From assembly GCF_003030465.1 (NCBI RefSeq), contig NZ_CP028339.1, positions 682,001 to 746,000 on the forward strand: a stretch of 64,000 nucleotides of DNA, in the 5' to 3' direction. The notes beneath the pieces are model-generated. The model was not told the DNA's origin, did no database searches, and saw only the letters and a list, made by a program, of their open reading frames with translations. This document shows, piece after piece, positions 29,274-38,173 of this stretch; within the stretch, counting starts at the first letter, position 1, and the number at the start of each line of letters is the position of its first letter. Source of the DNA: Thauera aromatica K172 (GTDB lineage Bacteria > Pseudomonadota > Gammaproteobacteria > Burkholderiales > Rhodocyclaceae). The translations under genes were made by a program, and so were the position numbers.

Positions 29274-29300
29274 AAAAAAGCGGAGGCCGAAGCCCCCGCT
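29274..29300 (-). terminator. Intrinsic terminator after radC
   Basis: Read on the minus strand, AGCGGGGGC and GCCTCCGCT form a 9-bp stem (one G-U pair) with a TTCG tetraloop, followed directly by six T (the T of the last pair plus five). It lies 24 bp after the radC stop and separates radC from the downstream transfer genes. Confidence 0.88.
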
Positions 29301-29324
29301 GTGATCAGTGAACCACGGGCCTTC

Positions 29325-29819
29325 CTACAAAAGACCAGACTCGGCGAACGAGTACGGTGTGCCCTGACCAATCACGAAATGGTCAAGTACCCGCACGTCG
29401 ATAAGCGCCAAGGCCGTCTTCAACTGCTCGGTCAGCAAGCGATCCGCATTGGATGGCTCGGTGGTGCCCGAGGGGTGCTGATGGGCGAAGATGACCGCAG
29501 CGGCGTTCAGTTGCAAAGCGCGTTGCAGCACGACACGCGGATAAACCGAGGTCGCATTGATCGTTCCATGGAACATCGGCTCCACGGCCAGCACGTCGTG
29601 CATGCTGTTCATGAACACGACGACGAATATCTCATTGGGCTCGGCGACCAGCTTCAAGCGAAGGTAGTCCCTGACCGCAGCGGGCCGTTCAAGACGTGGC
29701 CCTGCTTTGAAAACCCGTCGCTCCAGCAACACGATGGCTTGCTGGACGATCCAGTCCTCGTTCTGAACAGAAATATCGGAAAGCGACTCCAGGCAGGAGT
29801 CATTGATGACGACAGACAT
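29325..29819 (-). CDS. radC: RadC-like JAB/MPN domain protein
   Basis: A 164-aa protein of the RadC/JAB family with the metal motif in FAHQHPSGTTEPSNAD (His-x-His-Pro and Asp) and an upstream conserved Glu in VEPMF. The helix-hairpin-helix domain of chromosomal RadC is missing, as in most mobile-element versions. Biochemical role is unresolved; JAB domains can be metalloproteases, and the old DNA-repair label is doubtful. GGAGG precedes ATG 29819 by 7 nt. It has its own long structured leader (29859-30030) and terminator, so it is a self-contained unit inserted in the tra run. Confidence 0.88.
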   Translation of the reverse strand: MSVVINDSCLESLSDISVQNEDWIVQQAIVLLERRVFKAGPRLERPAAVRDYLRLKLVAEPNEIFVVVFMNSMHDVLAVEPMFHGTINATSVYPRVVLQRALQLNAAAVIFAHQHPSGTTEPSNADRLLTEQLKTALALIDVRVLDHFVIGQGTPYSFAESGLL

Positions 29820-29858
29820 GGCGAACCTCCAGGCAGGGAAATCGGAGGGCGCACATGC

Positions 29859-30030
29859 CCCTGGAGGGCAGGCCCTCCAGGGAATGGAACAAGGTGCATC
29901 CATCACCGCAGCAGCGGTGATCGTTCGCGGCCAGGATGCGGGGCGAACGGGTAGCGGTCAGCGCAGCGTGCTGCGCCGTAGCCTCAATGACCGCGGGCTA
30001 CCTGGGCATGTCGCCGACGACGTCGGCAGG
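29859..30030 (-). ncRNA. Pseudoknotted 5' leader RNA, copy 1 (radC-motif-like)
   Basis: Minus-strand order: P1 (30027-30022 with 30018-30013, GCCGAC/GTCGGC) followed by GACATG; P2 (30001-29996 with 29983-29978, GTAGCC/GGCTAC); a P2-loop strand GCGGTCA (29994-29988) pairing with TGACCGC (29960-29954); P3 between them (29976-29970 with 29967-29961); P4 (GCATCC 29939-29934 with GGATGC 29901-29896) enclosing an 8-bp hairpin; and a proximal perfect 11-bp hairpin (29882-29872 with 29869-29859) 40 nt before the radC start. Its upstream part overlaps the last codons of the DsbA-like gene. Confidence 0.8.
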
Positions 30031-30762
30031 CATTTCCGTAGTGGGTGAAACGACCGAATCCTCAGCTGCCAGCATGTCCATGGCCGACAGCAGTGCATCG
30101 CCTTCGATAGGCCCCTGCAGCAGGATCGCCTGGCTGGTCTGGCGATCGTGTAGTCGCAGGGATGGCGTCGCGGTCACGCCGCCCTTGGTGGCTTCCTCGG
30201 CCTGAGCGCGAATCAACGTTTCGGGCCGCTCGCTGGCCAAACACTGCTCGACGGCTGGGTTTAGGCCGGGATAGCGCAGGCCCTCGGGCAAGCCCAGGCC
30301 GTCACTGCGCGTGTGCGCATAGACCCATTCAATGGCCTGCCAAAAGGCCACATGCCCGCCACTTTCGGCGGCGCACTCGGCCAGGCGTGCCTCGGCAGAG
30401 GCGGCCGGTTCGTGCGCGGCCAGCGGCTGGTGCTGCCATTGCAGGGCTACGTCCGCGTTGGCGCCCACCCAGCGTTTGAGTTGCGGAAAGTACTCCCGGC
30501 AGAACGGACATTCGAGGTCGGCATAGAGCGTCAGCGTGAACCGGCCCTGCGCGTTGCCCATTTGCCAGGGCGGCCCGGCCACCTGCGCGGTACTGACCGG
30601 CGCGGGAGCCAACGACGCGGGTTCGCTGGGTGCGCGGGACACGAGCCAGATCAGCAGCAGCGCGATCAATCCAGCGGCCAAGAACCAGGGCCAGCGCTTG
30701 CGCGAGCGCCGATGGCGGAGCGCCTGGACTGGCATCGGAATGGAAGGATGTTTCGGTTTCAC
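29998..30762 (-). CDS. DsbA/thioredoxin-fold thiol oxidoreductase
   Basis: A 254-aa membrane-anchored protein: basic N-terminus, one helix (about residues 27-41), a Pro/Ala linker, then a thioredoxin fold with CPFC at 85-88 and a cis-Pro loop (VTATPSLRL) near 204. The CPFC site is typical of DsbA-type oxidases acting in the periplasm, probably on the Cys-rich TraU-like and other transfer proteins. The start is GTG at 30762 with GGAG 6 nt upstream. Its last codons also form part of the radC leader. Confidence 0.85.
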   Translation of the reverse strand: MKPKHPSIPMPVQALRHRRSRKRWPWFLAAGLIALLLIWLVSRAPSEPASLAPAPVSTAQVAGPPWQMGNAQGRFTLTLYADLECPFCREYFPQLKRWVGANADVALQWQHQPLAAHEPAASAEARLAECAAESGGHVAFWQAIEWVYAHTRSDGLGLPEGLRYPGLNPAVEQCLASERPETLIRAQAEEATKGGVTATPSLRLHDRQTSQAILLQGPIEGDALLSAMDMLAAEDSVVSPTTEMPADVVGDMPR

Positions 30763-30777
30763 GGCAGTCTCCGGCGG

Positions 30778-33687
30778 CTATTGCGGCAGGCCCAAGGCCG
30801 GCGACTCGATGCCGCGCGCCTGGTCGATCTTCTCGGCCACCTTGAAGGCCGCGTCGAGTTCACTGATGCCGTGCTGTTGCATGAGTTGGTAACGCTCGGC
30901 TTTCTCCTCGGGTTCGGTCTGCGCAAGCGCGAGATAGAGGCTCGGTGGCACGGCCCGAAACAGCACTTCCAGGCTCTTGGAGAGGATGACGCCCTCGGTG
31001 AACTTCCCGGCTTCCTTGCGCGCCGAAAGCATCAGCGCCTTCTGCGCAGGCGAGAGTTCGCGGAAGCGGGCGATCTTCTCCACCTCATCGGGTGGCATCG
31101 ACAGGCAGATCCACCACTCGATCATGTTGAGCATGGGCTCTGCGGCGCGCGGCAGATCGTCGATGTTTTGTGTGGCGAGCCAGAACCAGGCCCCCAGCTT
31201 GCGCCACATCTTGGTGATCTTCACCACGTAGGGGGCGAGCAGCGGGTTCTTGGTGATGATGTGCCCTTCGTCGGTGACGTTGATGATCGGGCGGCCCAGG
31301 TACTGATCGCGCTCGGCAATGTTGTTCACCGTGCTGATCAGGCTTATGTAGGCAATGGAGAGCTGCGCGTTGTAGCCCTCGCGGGCATAGGTCGCCAGAT
31401 CGACCAGGGTGATGTCGGCCTCGGGCCACGGCGAACCGTCGCGGTCGAACATTTCACCGTCCGTGCCTTGGCAGAACATGTCCATGGCGTCGGCCATCTC
31501 CAGCAGTCGCACACGCCGCATTTCCGGCAGCGTCGGGTCCTGGCTGCGCGTGCGCAGCGCATTGCGCACATCGCGCGTGAGCACGGTGCGCTTCTCGCCA
31601 TCCTTGCTGTGGCAGTGTTCTGCGGCATCGAGGATGCACTGACGGATCAGCGAGCGGTCGGCCCGCGTCATCCGGGCTTCTTCCTTGTCTTCGCCACCGG
31701 TGATCATCAGCCTCGCGGTGATCTCCAATTCGCCCAGTACGTCGCGCTGCTCATCTGCCTCCATGGCCACAGCATCGGGCGGCAGGTCTTCGTCCAGGGC
31801 ATCGGCGTCGAGCGTCTGCACGTCGCTGGGCGTCTCGATCAGCCGGCGCGCATCCGCGAACGGCGCCAGGGTAACGCCCGAGCCCGGCGCGAGCTTGACC
31901 CGGTTCACGGTCAGGCCCAGGCGCCGGGCAAAGTCGCTGAACAAGCCAAAGCTGTTGCCGGCCTCGACAATGAACAGGCGGGGTCGGTAGATCGCCGTGA
32001 CCTGATTCAAGAGGTTGTTGAGGGTCGCCGACTTGCCCGAACCCGTCGGGCCGAACAGGAACAGGTGGGCGTTCATCTGCCGGTCCAGGCGGTTGAGCGG
32101 GTCGAAGGTGATCGGCCCGCCGCCGCGGTTGAACATCGTGATGCCGGGGTGCCCCGTACCCTGGGCGCGGCCCCACACCGGCGAGAGGTTCGCCGCGTGC
32201 TGGGCGAACATCAGTTGGGTGTACCACTTGCGCCGATCCTGGCCGGGGTTGTAGCAGCACGGCAGCCAGCGCAGGTAGCTGTTGAGCGGTGCCACCTCGT
32301 CGTCCTCGCGCACCGGCTGCAGGCCAGCGTTGAGCATGACGTTCGCCAGATCCAGGCCGCGTCGGTCCAGTTCCGCCTCATCGCGCCCGCGCAGGTAGAA
32401 CGCCAGCGTGCCGCGATAGAGCTTGTGCGCGCTGCCGATCAGGGAACGGGCTTCATGCACGTCCTTGAGCGTCTGCTCCGACGCCAGGGTTTCGCCGACC
32501 GCTTTCTTGGCCAGGTGGTTCAAGTCCGCCTCAAGGACATCCTGCGGCGTGGCGACCATCGTCAGGCAAAGGGTGGTGTCCTCGGGCATCTGGTCGAACA
32601 GCGTGTTGATGGCATCGCCTTTGCGTGTCTCGCCGGTCAGGTGCCCTGTGCCCGGCGGCATGCGCAGGCGGTCGGTGATCAGCACGCGGTGCGGCAGGCC
32701 GTCGAAATGCCAGGTGCCCTGCGCCACGTCGGAGCGCGGCTGGCCGAAGAACAGCCGCTGGCTGAAATCCCGCCCGCTCGCCAATTCGATCTCGCCGTCT
32801 TCGCCGGCCTCCGTACTGTCGGGGTAGCGCGCCAGCGCATAGAAGCGCTCCCTGTCTTCGGCCCCAGGCCCAAGCAACGTGGGACGCGGGTTGAACCAGC
32901 GCAGCAGCCAGTCGTGAACATCCGCAGCCACCATGCGCCGGGCCTGAATGCCGGCGTTCGCCAGTCCGCCGCACAGGCGGTCGCAAACGATATTGAGCAT
33001 CTGCTCGGGCGTCTGCCCGCGGCGGCTGTTTTGCCCTTGGCCGGTCACGCGGCGATAGACCACCATGCGCACACGCCGGGTCTGGCCGCGCCAGCGCAGC
33101 CGTGTGACCACCGTGTCCTCGAACAGACCGCCCGGCTTGGCCACCGCGCGCAGGTGATGGCCGAAGAAGCGCAGGTAGAACTCGGTGAACGCCGTCTCAC
33201 GGGCGCGCGGCTGCACATAGTCGCGCAGGGTCTGCATGTACTGGTCGAAACTGGGCTCGTCCTGAGCGTAGAGCTGCAGCACCCAGGGGTTCTCATCCAG
33301 TTCATCGAAACTGTCCTGCAGCGCGTTTTCCAAGGCATCGCGGGCCTGCGCGAGCCAGCCAGGTTCCCGGCCTTCGGTGCCCAGCGGCACCAGCTCGTAG
33401 AACGCCGCCACCGATTGCCCGTCCTCCAGCAACATGGCTTTCGACTGCGCCAGGAACTCCACCCAGGGCAGCAGTTCCACGAACGACGGCGCGACCTCGT
33501 ACAGCGCCTGCTCGTCTGCCAGGGTCGCCGGCCTGCGGCCTTGCACCGCCGTGCCGGGTTCGGGGATGCCGGCCTGGCGCAGTGCCTCGACGTGGCGTTG
33601 CCAGCCGTCCGGCTGCTCGTCGTCGTCAGCATCGGATGCGGCCAGCTTCGGCGCGGTCGGCTTCGGTCTGGGGATTTTCCAGCGCAT
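30778..33687 (-). CDS. traC: Conjugative transfer ATPase TraC (TIGR03744/PFL_4706, VirB4 type)
   Basis: A 969-aa VirB4-class ATPase that energises pilus assembly. The N-terminal half is the TraC_F-like domain; Walker A GPTGSGKS is near residue 545, and a Walker B-type segment INVTDEGHIIT is near 805, followed by FWLATQNIDDLP as the sensor region. Length suits the family. ATG 33687 overlaps the TGA of the lipoprotein gene by one base-step (ATGA), indicating coupled synthesis with the core complex. Confidence 0.93.
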   Translation of the reverse strand: MRWKIPRPKPTAPKLAASDADDDEQPDGWQRHVEALRQAGIPEPGTAVQGRRPATLADEQALYEVAPSFVELLPWVEFLAQSKAMLLEDGQSVAAFYELVPLGTEGREPGWLAQARDALENALQDSFDELDENPWVLQLYAQDEPSFDQYMQTLRDYVQPRARETAFTEFYLRFFGHHLRAVAKPGGLFEDTVVTRLRWRGQTRRVRMVVYRRVTGQGQNSRRGQTPEQMLNIVCDRLCGGLANAGIQARRMVAADVHDWLLRWFNPRPTLLGPGAEDRERFYALARYPDSTEAGEDGEIELASGRDFSQRLFFGQPRSDVAQGTWHFDGLPHRVLITDRLRMPPGTGHLTGETRKGDAINTLFDQMPEDTTLCLTMVATPQDVLEADLNHLAKKAVGETLASEQTLKDVHEARSLIGSAHKLYRGTLAFYLRGRDEAELDRRGLDLANVMLNAGLQPVREDDEVAPLNSYLRWLPCCYNPGQDRRKWYTQLMFAQHAANLSPVWGRAQGTGHPGITMFNRGGGPITFDPLNRLDRQMNAHLFLFGPTGSGKSATLNNLLNQVTAIYRPRLFIVEAGNSFGLFSDFARRLGLTVNRVKLAPGSGVTLAPFADARRLIETPSDVQTLDADALDEDLPPDAVAMEADEQRDVLGELEITARLMITGGEDKEEARMTRADRSLIRQCILDAAEHCHSKDGEKRTVLTRDVRNALRTRSQDPTLPEMRRVRLLEMADAMDMFCQGTDGEMFDRDGSPWPEADITLVDLATYAREGYNAQLSIAYISLISTVNNIAERDQYLGRPIINVTDEGHIITKNPLLAPYVVKITKMWRKLGAWFWLATQNIDDLPRAAEPMLNMIEWWICLSMPPDEVEKIARFRELSPAQKALMLSARKEAGKFTEGVILSKSLEVLFRAVPPSLYLALAQTEPEEKAERYQLMQQHGISELDAAFKVAEKIDQARGIESPALGLPQ

Positions 33688-34136
33688 CAGTAATCCTCCA
33701 CGCGCTCGCCTGGCATGGCGTACTGCACGCGCTGGTACAGCGGGAACACGGTCGTATAGCCCGGAATCGGCACTGGGTCGGTGCCCGCCAAATGCGGATA
33801 CACGTACATCACGAGATCGGGGTTGGGCAGGCGCTGGAACTGGCGGTAGACCTCGTTGCGCGCCGTGCGCGTGTAGCGCATCTGCTCGGCAGGCGCGGCC
33901 TGCACGTCCATCTCGGTCAGCGGCCTGCGCAGGCTCTGGCGCGCATCGAGCAACTGCCTGCGCGCTACCTGGCCGGCACCACCGCCGCCGTCGCCGGCGT
34001 TCTGCTGCCAGATGTTCATCATCGTGCTGTCTCCGTGGGTCAGCAGCTTTTCCTTGCTGGTGGCGCAGCCACCGAGCAGCGCGACGGCCAAGGCCAGCGC
34101 CAGGCCCTGAGCCCAGCTATTCAAGTTCGAGGGCAT
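33687..34136 (-). CDS. Conjugation lipoprotein, TIGR03751 family (TraV/VirB7 position)
   Basis: A 149-aa lipoprotein with lipobox LLGGC near residue 24 (ALAVALLGGCATSKEK). By gene order it takes the place of TraV/VirB7, tethering the core complex in the outer membrane. Start 34136 lies 20 bp inside the coiled-coil gene upstream; a frame extending to 34388 lacks family similarity and would bury the signal. Confidence 0.86.
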   Translation of the reverse strand: MPSNLNSWAQGLALALAVALLGGCATSKEKLLTHGDSTMMNIWQQNAGDGGGGAGQVARRQLLDARQSLRRPLTEMDVQAAPAEQMRYTRTARNEVYRQFQRLPNPDLVMYVYPHLAGTDPVPIPGYTTVFPLYQRVQYAMPGERVEDY

Positions 34137-35526
34137 GGCTTTCTCCTGCGCGGTGATCGACCTTGCGGCCTTCGGGATCGAAGTCGATGGCGAGCGGCTT
34201 TTCGAGGTGGACGGCGACCTTGGCACCGGGCTGCACATAAACGGCAGCGAAGGCCTGGCCGTAGAGCTTGTTGACCCAGCTCGACATGTCCTGGACGCCG
34301 CTGGCGAGAATCCGGCCCACGGCTTCCTGGCCGCTGATGCCCACGCTGCCGATGGAGCCGTCGGCGCCGACATAGGACGCCCTGCCACTGTCGGATTCGA
34401 TCAGCGAGGCCACGCCAGCCCCAGCCGCCGTGATCAGCGCCTGGGTGCCGAGGTACTGCTGCGCATTGCTGCGCCGCTCGCCGCTGACACAGGGAATGCC
34501 GTGCGGGTCGCTGATCCAGCCCAGGCCGTCGCGTTGTTGGTTGTTCTGCTGGTTGCCCTCACGATCCTCGGGGATGGTGCGGATGGTCCCGTCATGGAAC
34601 ACGAAGGTGATGCTGCGCACCTGGCCGCGCACGCAGGAGAGCGTCCAGTCGCCCGATGCGGTGCCGGAGAACACGGCCCCGGCCACATCGGGAATGTCGA
34701 TGCCGTTCGCGGTCAAATTGTCAGGCCCGACCAAGACCTTGAAGGGGTATGGATCGTTCACCGTGCCGTCGATCGGCACGCGGCCAATCAGCGCCGTCAT
34801 CGCCACCGACCCCATCAGCGTCGAGTTGGTCGGCACGGTATAGACGGGCGTCGGGCTCTTGACGCCTGCCGCGCGTGCGCCCGCGTTCGCCACGGTTTGC
34901 GCTGTGGTTTCCAGCGTGCTCTGTGCGGAACCGAAGCTGGTGGGGAAGCTTATGCCGCCATTCGACCTGCCACGCCCGTCGCTTTGTTTCGCGTCATCCG
35001 GCTCCACCCAGCGCATACCGCCTTCCATGCCGGCCTCGTCGCCGTCACGCAGGCCCAGCCCCACCGGCAAATCGGCATGGCCGCCGCCACGCCCGCCGAT
35101 GCTGTCCAGGCGCTGCTGCAGGTCAGCGAGCAGCCCCTCGGTCTGCTGGCGCGCGCTGGCCGCCTGCTGTTGGTCGCGGCGCAGGTTGGAGCGCTCGGAT
35201 TCGAGGGCGGAACTGATGCGTTGGTCGATGGCGTTCTCGCGCTGGCGCAGTCGCTGGTTCTCCTCACGCTGCGACCTGTTGTCGGACAGCGCGGTCTGAA
35301 GCTCGGTGCGCAACTGCTTCACCTGGGCAACCAGCGTCGCCACGGTGTCGCGCGGGGTGTCACCCTCGATGCCCAGCGCCTTCATTTCTTCCGGCGTAAG
35401 CCTGCCGCCGCCATCCGCGACAGGCGGTGCCGACGCACCGCCACCGGAAAACAGCCGGATGGCGACAAACAGCACCAGCAGGGCCACGGGGATCAGCAGC
35501 CACTTCAGGAGTCCGTTACTGCGCAT
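34117..35526 (-). CDS. Core-complex protein TIGR03752/PFL_4705 (TraB/VirB10-like)
   Basis: A 469-aa inner-membrane protein: one N-terminal helix (LLKWLLIPVALLVLFVAIRLF), a long coiled coil (about residues 60-150, rich in Gln, Arg and Glu), then a beta-rich domain with TAQTVANAGARAAG and VHLEKPLAID near the end, as in TraB/VirB10 relatives. It should span from inner to outer membrane in the secretion channel. It overlaps the TraK-like gene by 11 bp and the lipoprotein gene by 20 bp. Confidence 0.88.
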   Translation of the reverse strand: MRSNGLLKWLLIPVALLVLFVAIRLFSGGGASAPPVADGGGRLTPEEMKALGIEGDTPRDTVATLVAQVKQLRTELQTALSDNRSQREENQRLRQRENAIDQRISSALESERSNLRRDQQQAASARQQTEGLLADLQQRLDSIGGRGGGHADLPVGLGLRDGDEAGMEGGMRWVEPDDAKQSDGRGRSNGGISFPTSFGSAQSTLETTAQTVANAGARAAGVKSPTPVYTVPTNSTLMGSVAMTALIGRVPIDGTVNDPYPFKVLVGPDNLTANGIDIPDVAGAVFSGTASGDWTLSCVRGQVRSITFVFHDGTIRTIPEDREGNQQNNQQRDGLGWISDPHGIPCVSGERRSNAQQYLGTQALITAAGAGVASLIESDSGRASYVGADGSIGSVGISGQEAVGRILASGVQDMSSWVNKLYGQAFAAVYVQPGAKVAVHLEKPLAIDFDPEGRKVDHRAGESHALELE

Positions 35527-36454
35527 GGCGGGCCTCCCTGTCGTCGCTGGCTGCTGCTTTGGGCTGCGGGAGATGCACAGCGGGGTCGAAGCGATGGATC
35601 GCCGGCAGCAGCGATTGCGCGAGGCCGTGCCCGCGCGTCACCAGGTACAGGACGGTGGTGTCCTCGGGGGTTCCGCGCGGGCCAAGCGCCTCGTGCTGGA
35701 AGGTGGCGGTGAGGAAATCCCCTTGCAGCACGCGCGGGTCGAGGCTGATCCAGTCGCTGCTACTGTTGGTCAGGCGCACGGCAGTGACCCACTGGTCTTC
35801 CAGGCGCCACGAGGCGAGCGCGACCGCGCGTGCCGGCAAGGTCGGCATCAGCGTGCCGAGGTCGAGGTCGCGGCGCAGGTTGACCCGCATGACGCCTGGC
35901 AAGGCTTCCACGGTGCGCAGCGGTGCGTAGAGGTTCTGCGCAGCAAAACGTGTCAGCACGACGGGGATTGGCGTTTCGCGCCGCGCCGTCCGGGTGCCCG
36001 CCTGCTCCTGAGCGCGTGCATGGGGCGCATCGGCACCGTCAGGCTGATCGCCATAGCGCGCTGTTGAGTTGTTGCCCTCGACGATTCGCACCGGTTCCAG
36101 CTCGGCTTCGCCGTCCTTGGGCGGCTCCGCCGCAATGTCGAGCAGGATCAGCGCGCCGGTGTCGGCGTCCTGCAATTGCAGCCGAGTGGGCTCGATCGGC
36201 TCGCTGGCGCGCAGGTACACCGCGCCGCCCGCGCTCTGCACGCGCAAGCGCTCACCGACGCCTGCGGGAACGCCCACGCGGACGTTTCGGTCGATGAACA
36301 CGATGCGCTCCTGGCCGACCTTCAACGGCACCGCCAGCGGCATGCGCTCCCAACGCAGGATCTCCACCGCCTGGACAGCGGGGGACACGACCACTGCGGC
36401 GGCCACGGCCAGCAGCCCCAGCAGCGCGAGTACAGGATGCTTCATGGGCTTCAT
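35516..36454 (-). CDS. Core-complex protein TIGR03749/PFL_4704 (TraK/VirB9-like)
   Basis: A 312-aa exported beta-rich protein with a signal peptide ending near AVQA and an RVGVPAGVGERLRVQSAGGAVYL segment typical of TraK-like secretins. It probably forms the outer ring of the channel with the TraB-like and lipoprotein products. The first ATG (36454) has GGAGG 9 nt upstream; a second ATG three codons later is possible. Confidence 0.86.
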   Translation of the reverse strand: MKPMKHPVLALLGLLAVAAAVVVSPAVQAVEILRWERMPLAVPLKVGQERIVFIDRNVRVGVPAGVGERLRVQSAGGAVYLRASEPIEPTRLQLQDADTGALILLDIAAEPPKDGEAELEPVRIVEGNNSTARYGDQPDGADAPHARAQEQAGTRTARRETPIPVVLTRFAAQNLYAPLRTVEALPGVMRVNLRRDLDLGTLMPTLPARAVALASWRLEDQWVTAVRLTNSSSDWISLDPRVLQGDFLTATFQHEALGPRGTPEDTTVLYLVTRGHGLAQSLLPAIHRFDPAVHLPQPKAAASDDREARHAQ

Positions 36455-37143
36455 GGGGAATTACCTCCTTGAGGCGCTTGCGGCGTCAGGCCACCAGGCA
36501 CCGGGCGCGTCGGCTCCGGTGCGCTGATGCGCTGGGGCGTGCCCTCGTAGCAGTCGATCACCAGGCCGAACGGGTTGCGTGCGGGATCGACGTCCACCCG
36601 CGCGACCTTTACGGGGTAGCGCACCAGGGCGCGTTTGACCTGCTCGGCGCCGTAGTACTCGTCGGCGCTGATGTCCAACGTCACCACCCAGTCGCGGTCG
36701 GAGATCACACGCACGCGCGCCGTGGGGTTGTCGCCATAGCTGCGACCGGGGATTTCGTAGATGCCGCGCACCCGCTGGCGCAGTTCGCCGGTGCTGCGGC
36801 GGTAGTCGTAGTCCGCCTTGAGGAATGCCTGGCAGGACGGGGTGAGGTACGGCGAGAGCGTATGGAGGTTGCGCGGGTAATCTTCTTCGCCATTCGTCGG
36901 CCAGCGGTTGAGGGTCTGGAACACGTAGAACGTGAACGCATAGACCGACTCGGGCGGCACTTCCCACCACTTGCGGGTACTGCCGGAGCGTAGGTCAGGC
37001 GGGACGTGGATGGTCAGATCGCGCGGTGCGCTCCACCAGCCGCCGCCCATGACCAGGGCGACGATGACCAGCGCACCCGCGCCGAGGCGCAGCGTCTTGA
37101 TGTGCGCCTGCAGGTGGGTGATCTCGTTCTTGAAACGGCTCAT
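36451..37143 (-). CDS. ICE membrane protein TIGR03746/PFL_4703 (TraE-like)
   Basis: A 230-aa protein with one N-terminal membrane helix (LGAGALVIVALVMGGGWW) and a periplasmic alpha/beta domain (ESVYAFTFYVFQTLNRWP, YLTPSCQAFLKADYDYR) like TraE/VirB8 scaffolding proteins. Start 37143 overlaps the TGA of the previous gene (ATGA), and its stop region overlaps the TraK-like start, so the three are tightly coupled. Confidence 0.87.
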   Translation of the reverse strand: MSRFKNEITHLQAHIKTLRLGAGALVIVALVMGGGWWSAPRDLTIHVPPDLRSGSTRKWWEVPPESVYAFTFYVFQTLNRWPTNGEEDYPRNLHTLSPYLTPSCQAFLKADYDYRRSTGELRQRVRGIYEIPGRSYGDNPTARVRVISDRDWVVTLDISADEYYGAEQVKRALVRYPVKVARVDVDPARNPFGLVIDCYEGTPQRISAPEPTRPVPGGLTPQAPQGGNSP

Positions 37144-37550
37144 CGCGCGCCCCCGTGCATGCCCCTGCGGATGGTCCAGAAGCCGGAGCGCGAGATCAGC
37201 ACATGGCCGCCCACCCAAGCGGCCATCAGCGGATGGCGCGTGGCAATGCGCCACTGCAACTGCCGGTACAGCCAGGTGTCGGGACGCCCACGCTTGAGAC
37301 GGCGCAGGATGCCGCCGCCGATGAAAACGCCCAGCGCCACGCCCAGGACAACGAAGGTCGGCGCGATGGCAATGGTGCGTAACACCCAGGACAGCGGCGC
37401 GCCAACCACCAGGCCGGCAGCGCCGGACAGGCCGCAGCAAATCCACAACTCATCGGCAGTGAGGCCGCGCACGACCACCGGGTGCCTGTTGAGCCGGTGT
37501 GGAAGGAACGTGACTGTCCCATCGGCACGGACATGCTGTTGCTCGGACAT
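37140..37550 (-). CDS. Conjugative transfer protein TIGR03750 (TraL/VirB3 position)
   Basis: A 136-aa protein with two membrane helices (about residues 37-55 and 62-82) and a basic C-terminus (RGRPDTWLYRQLQWRIATRH). Gene order (pilin, this gene, TraE-like, TraK-like, TraB-like, lipoprotein, TraC) mirrors F traA-L-E-K-B-V-C, placing it as the TraL/VirB3 equivalent. Confidence 0.86.
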   Translation of the reverse strand: MSEQQHVRADGTVTFLPHRLNRHPVVVRGLTADELWICCGLSGAAGLVVGAPLSWVLRTIAIAPTFVVLGVALGVFIGGGILRRLKRGRPDTWLYRQLQWRIATRHPLMAAWVGGHVLISRSGFWTIRRGMHGGAR

Positions 37551-37563
37551 AGCCCGTCCTCGC

Positions 37564-37923
37564 TTACAGGATGCCGGTGGCTTCGGTGAGCAGCCAGATG
37601 CCGATCACGAGCAGGACGGCGCCGATGGCGACCGTGAGACCGAACTGCCCCCAAGTCTTGCGACCGGTGTGGATTTCCGCGTAGGTGCCGTAGGCGTGGT
37701 AGCACACGCCAATGAACATCGACGCCACCACCAGGAGGGCCACGAGCATGATGATGTCGTAGCCGTAGTTCCTGATTGTTTCCATGATGCCGCTGCCGGC
37801 GCCGCGGGTCGGGTTTTCCAGCTGCGGCAGACCTTGCGCAAACGACAGCGCGGGCAGCGCGGCGGCACCCAGGGCGACGGCGGCGCGTTGGACAAAACGA
37901 GTAGTGAGGATGCGGTTTGGCAT
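37564..37923 (-). CDS. ICE membrane protein TIGR03745/PFL_4702, probable pilin subunit
   Basis: A 119-aa protein with a cleavable signal (ALPALSFAQG) and two hydrophobic helices (IIMLVALLVVASMFIGVC and LTVAIGAVLLVIGIWLL), the VirB2/TraA pilin layout. ATG 37923 has AAGGG 7 nt upstream; a TTG at 37929 is the alternative. Function as the major pilus subunit is inferred from topology and gene order. Confidence 0.82.
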   Translation of the reverse strand: MPNRILTTRFVQRAAVALGAAALPALSFAQGLPQLENPTRGAGSGIMETIRNYGYDIIMLVALLVVASMFIGVCYHAYGTYAEIHTGRKTWGQFGLTVAIGAVLLVIGIWLLTEATGIL

Positions 37924-37939
37924 GGTCAATCCCTTCAGG

Positions 37940-38173
37940 TCAGGAGAGGAGGAAGAACGTCATGACGAGGTACATCGCGACGAAGCGGATGCAGACGCCG
38001 AGGAACTGGCGTTGGTTGAGGCGGTTCTCGGCCCACCCCACGTAGGCCGTTCGGATGGCCCAGACGCCCCAGACGAGCAGAACCGCAAACACGATGCCGA
38101 CCAGAACGGTCGCCATCGCGGACGGCGCGATACCGCTGTTGGCTTGAAATGCCGAGACCTGGGCGCCGTTCAT
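37940..38173 (-). CDS. ICE membrane protein, TIGR03758 family
   Basis: A 77-aa protein with two membrane helices (MATVLVGIVFAVLLVWGVWA and a C-terminal FVAMYLVMTFFLL). It belongs to the small TIGR03758 family found only in these conjugation clusters; it may be a minor pilin-like or channel subunit. Start overlaps the RAQPRD gene stop by 4 bp. Confidence 0.83.
   Translation of the reverse strand: MNGAQVSAFQANSGIAPSAMATVLVGIVFAVLLVWGVWAIRTAYVGWAENRLNQRQFLGVCIRFVAMYLVMTFFLLS

Noticed and set aside
30313-33693. A 1126-codon open frame on the plus strand
   Set aside because: It is antisense to traC, encodes low-complexity Arg/Gly/His/Gln-rich protein without family similarity, and exists because GC-rich codons leave the opposite frame free of stops.
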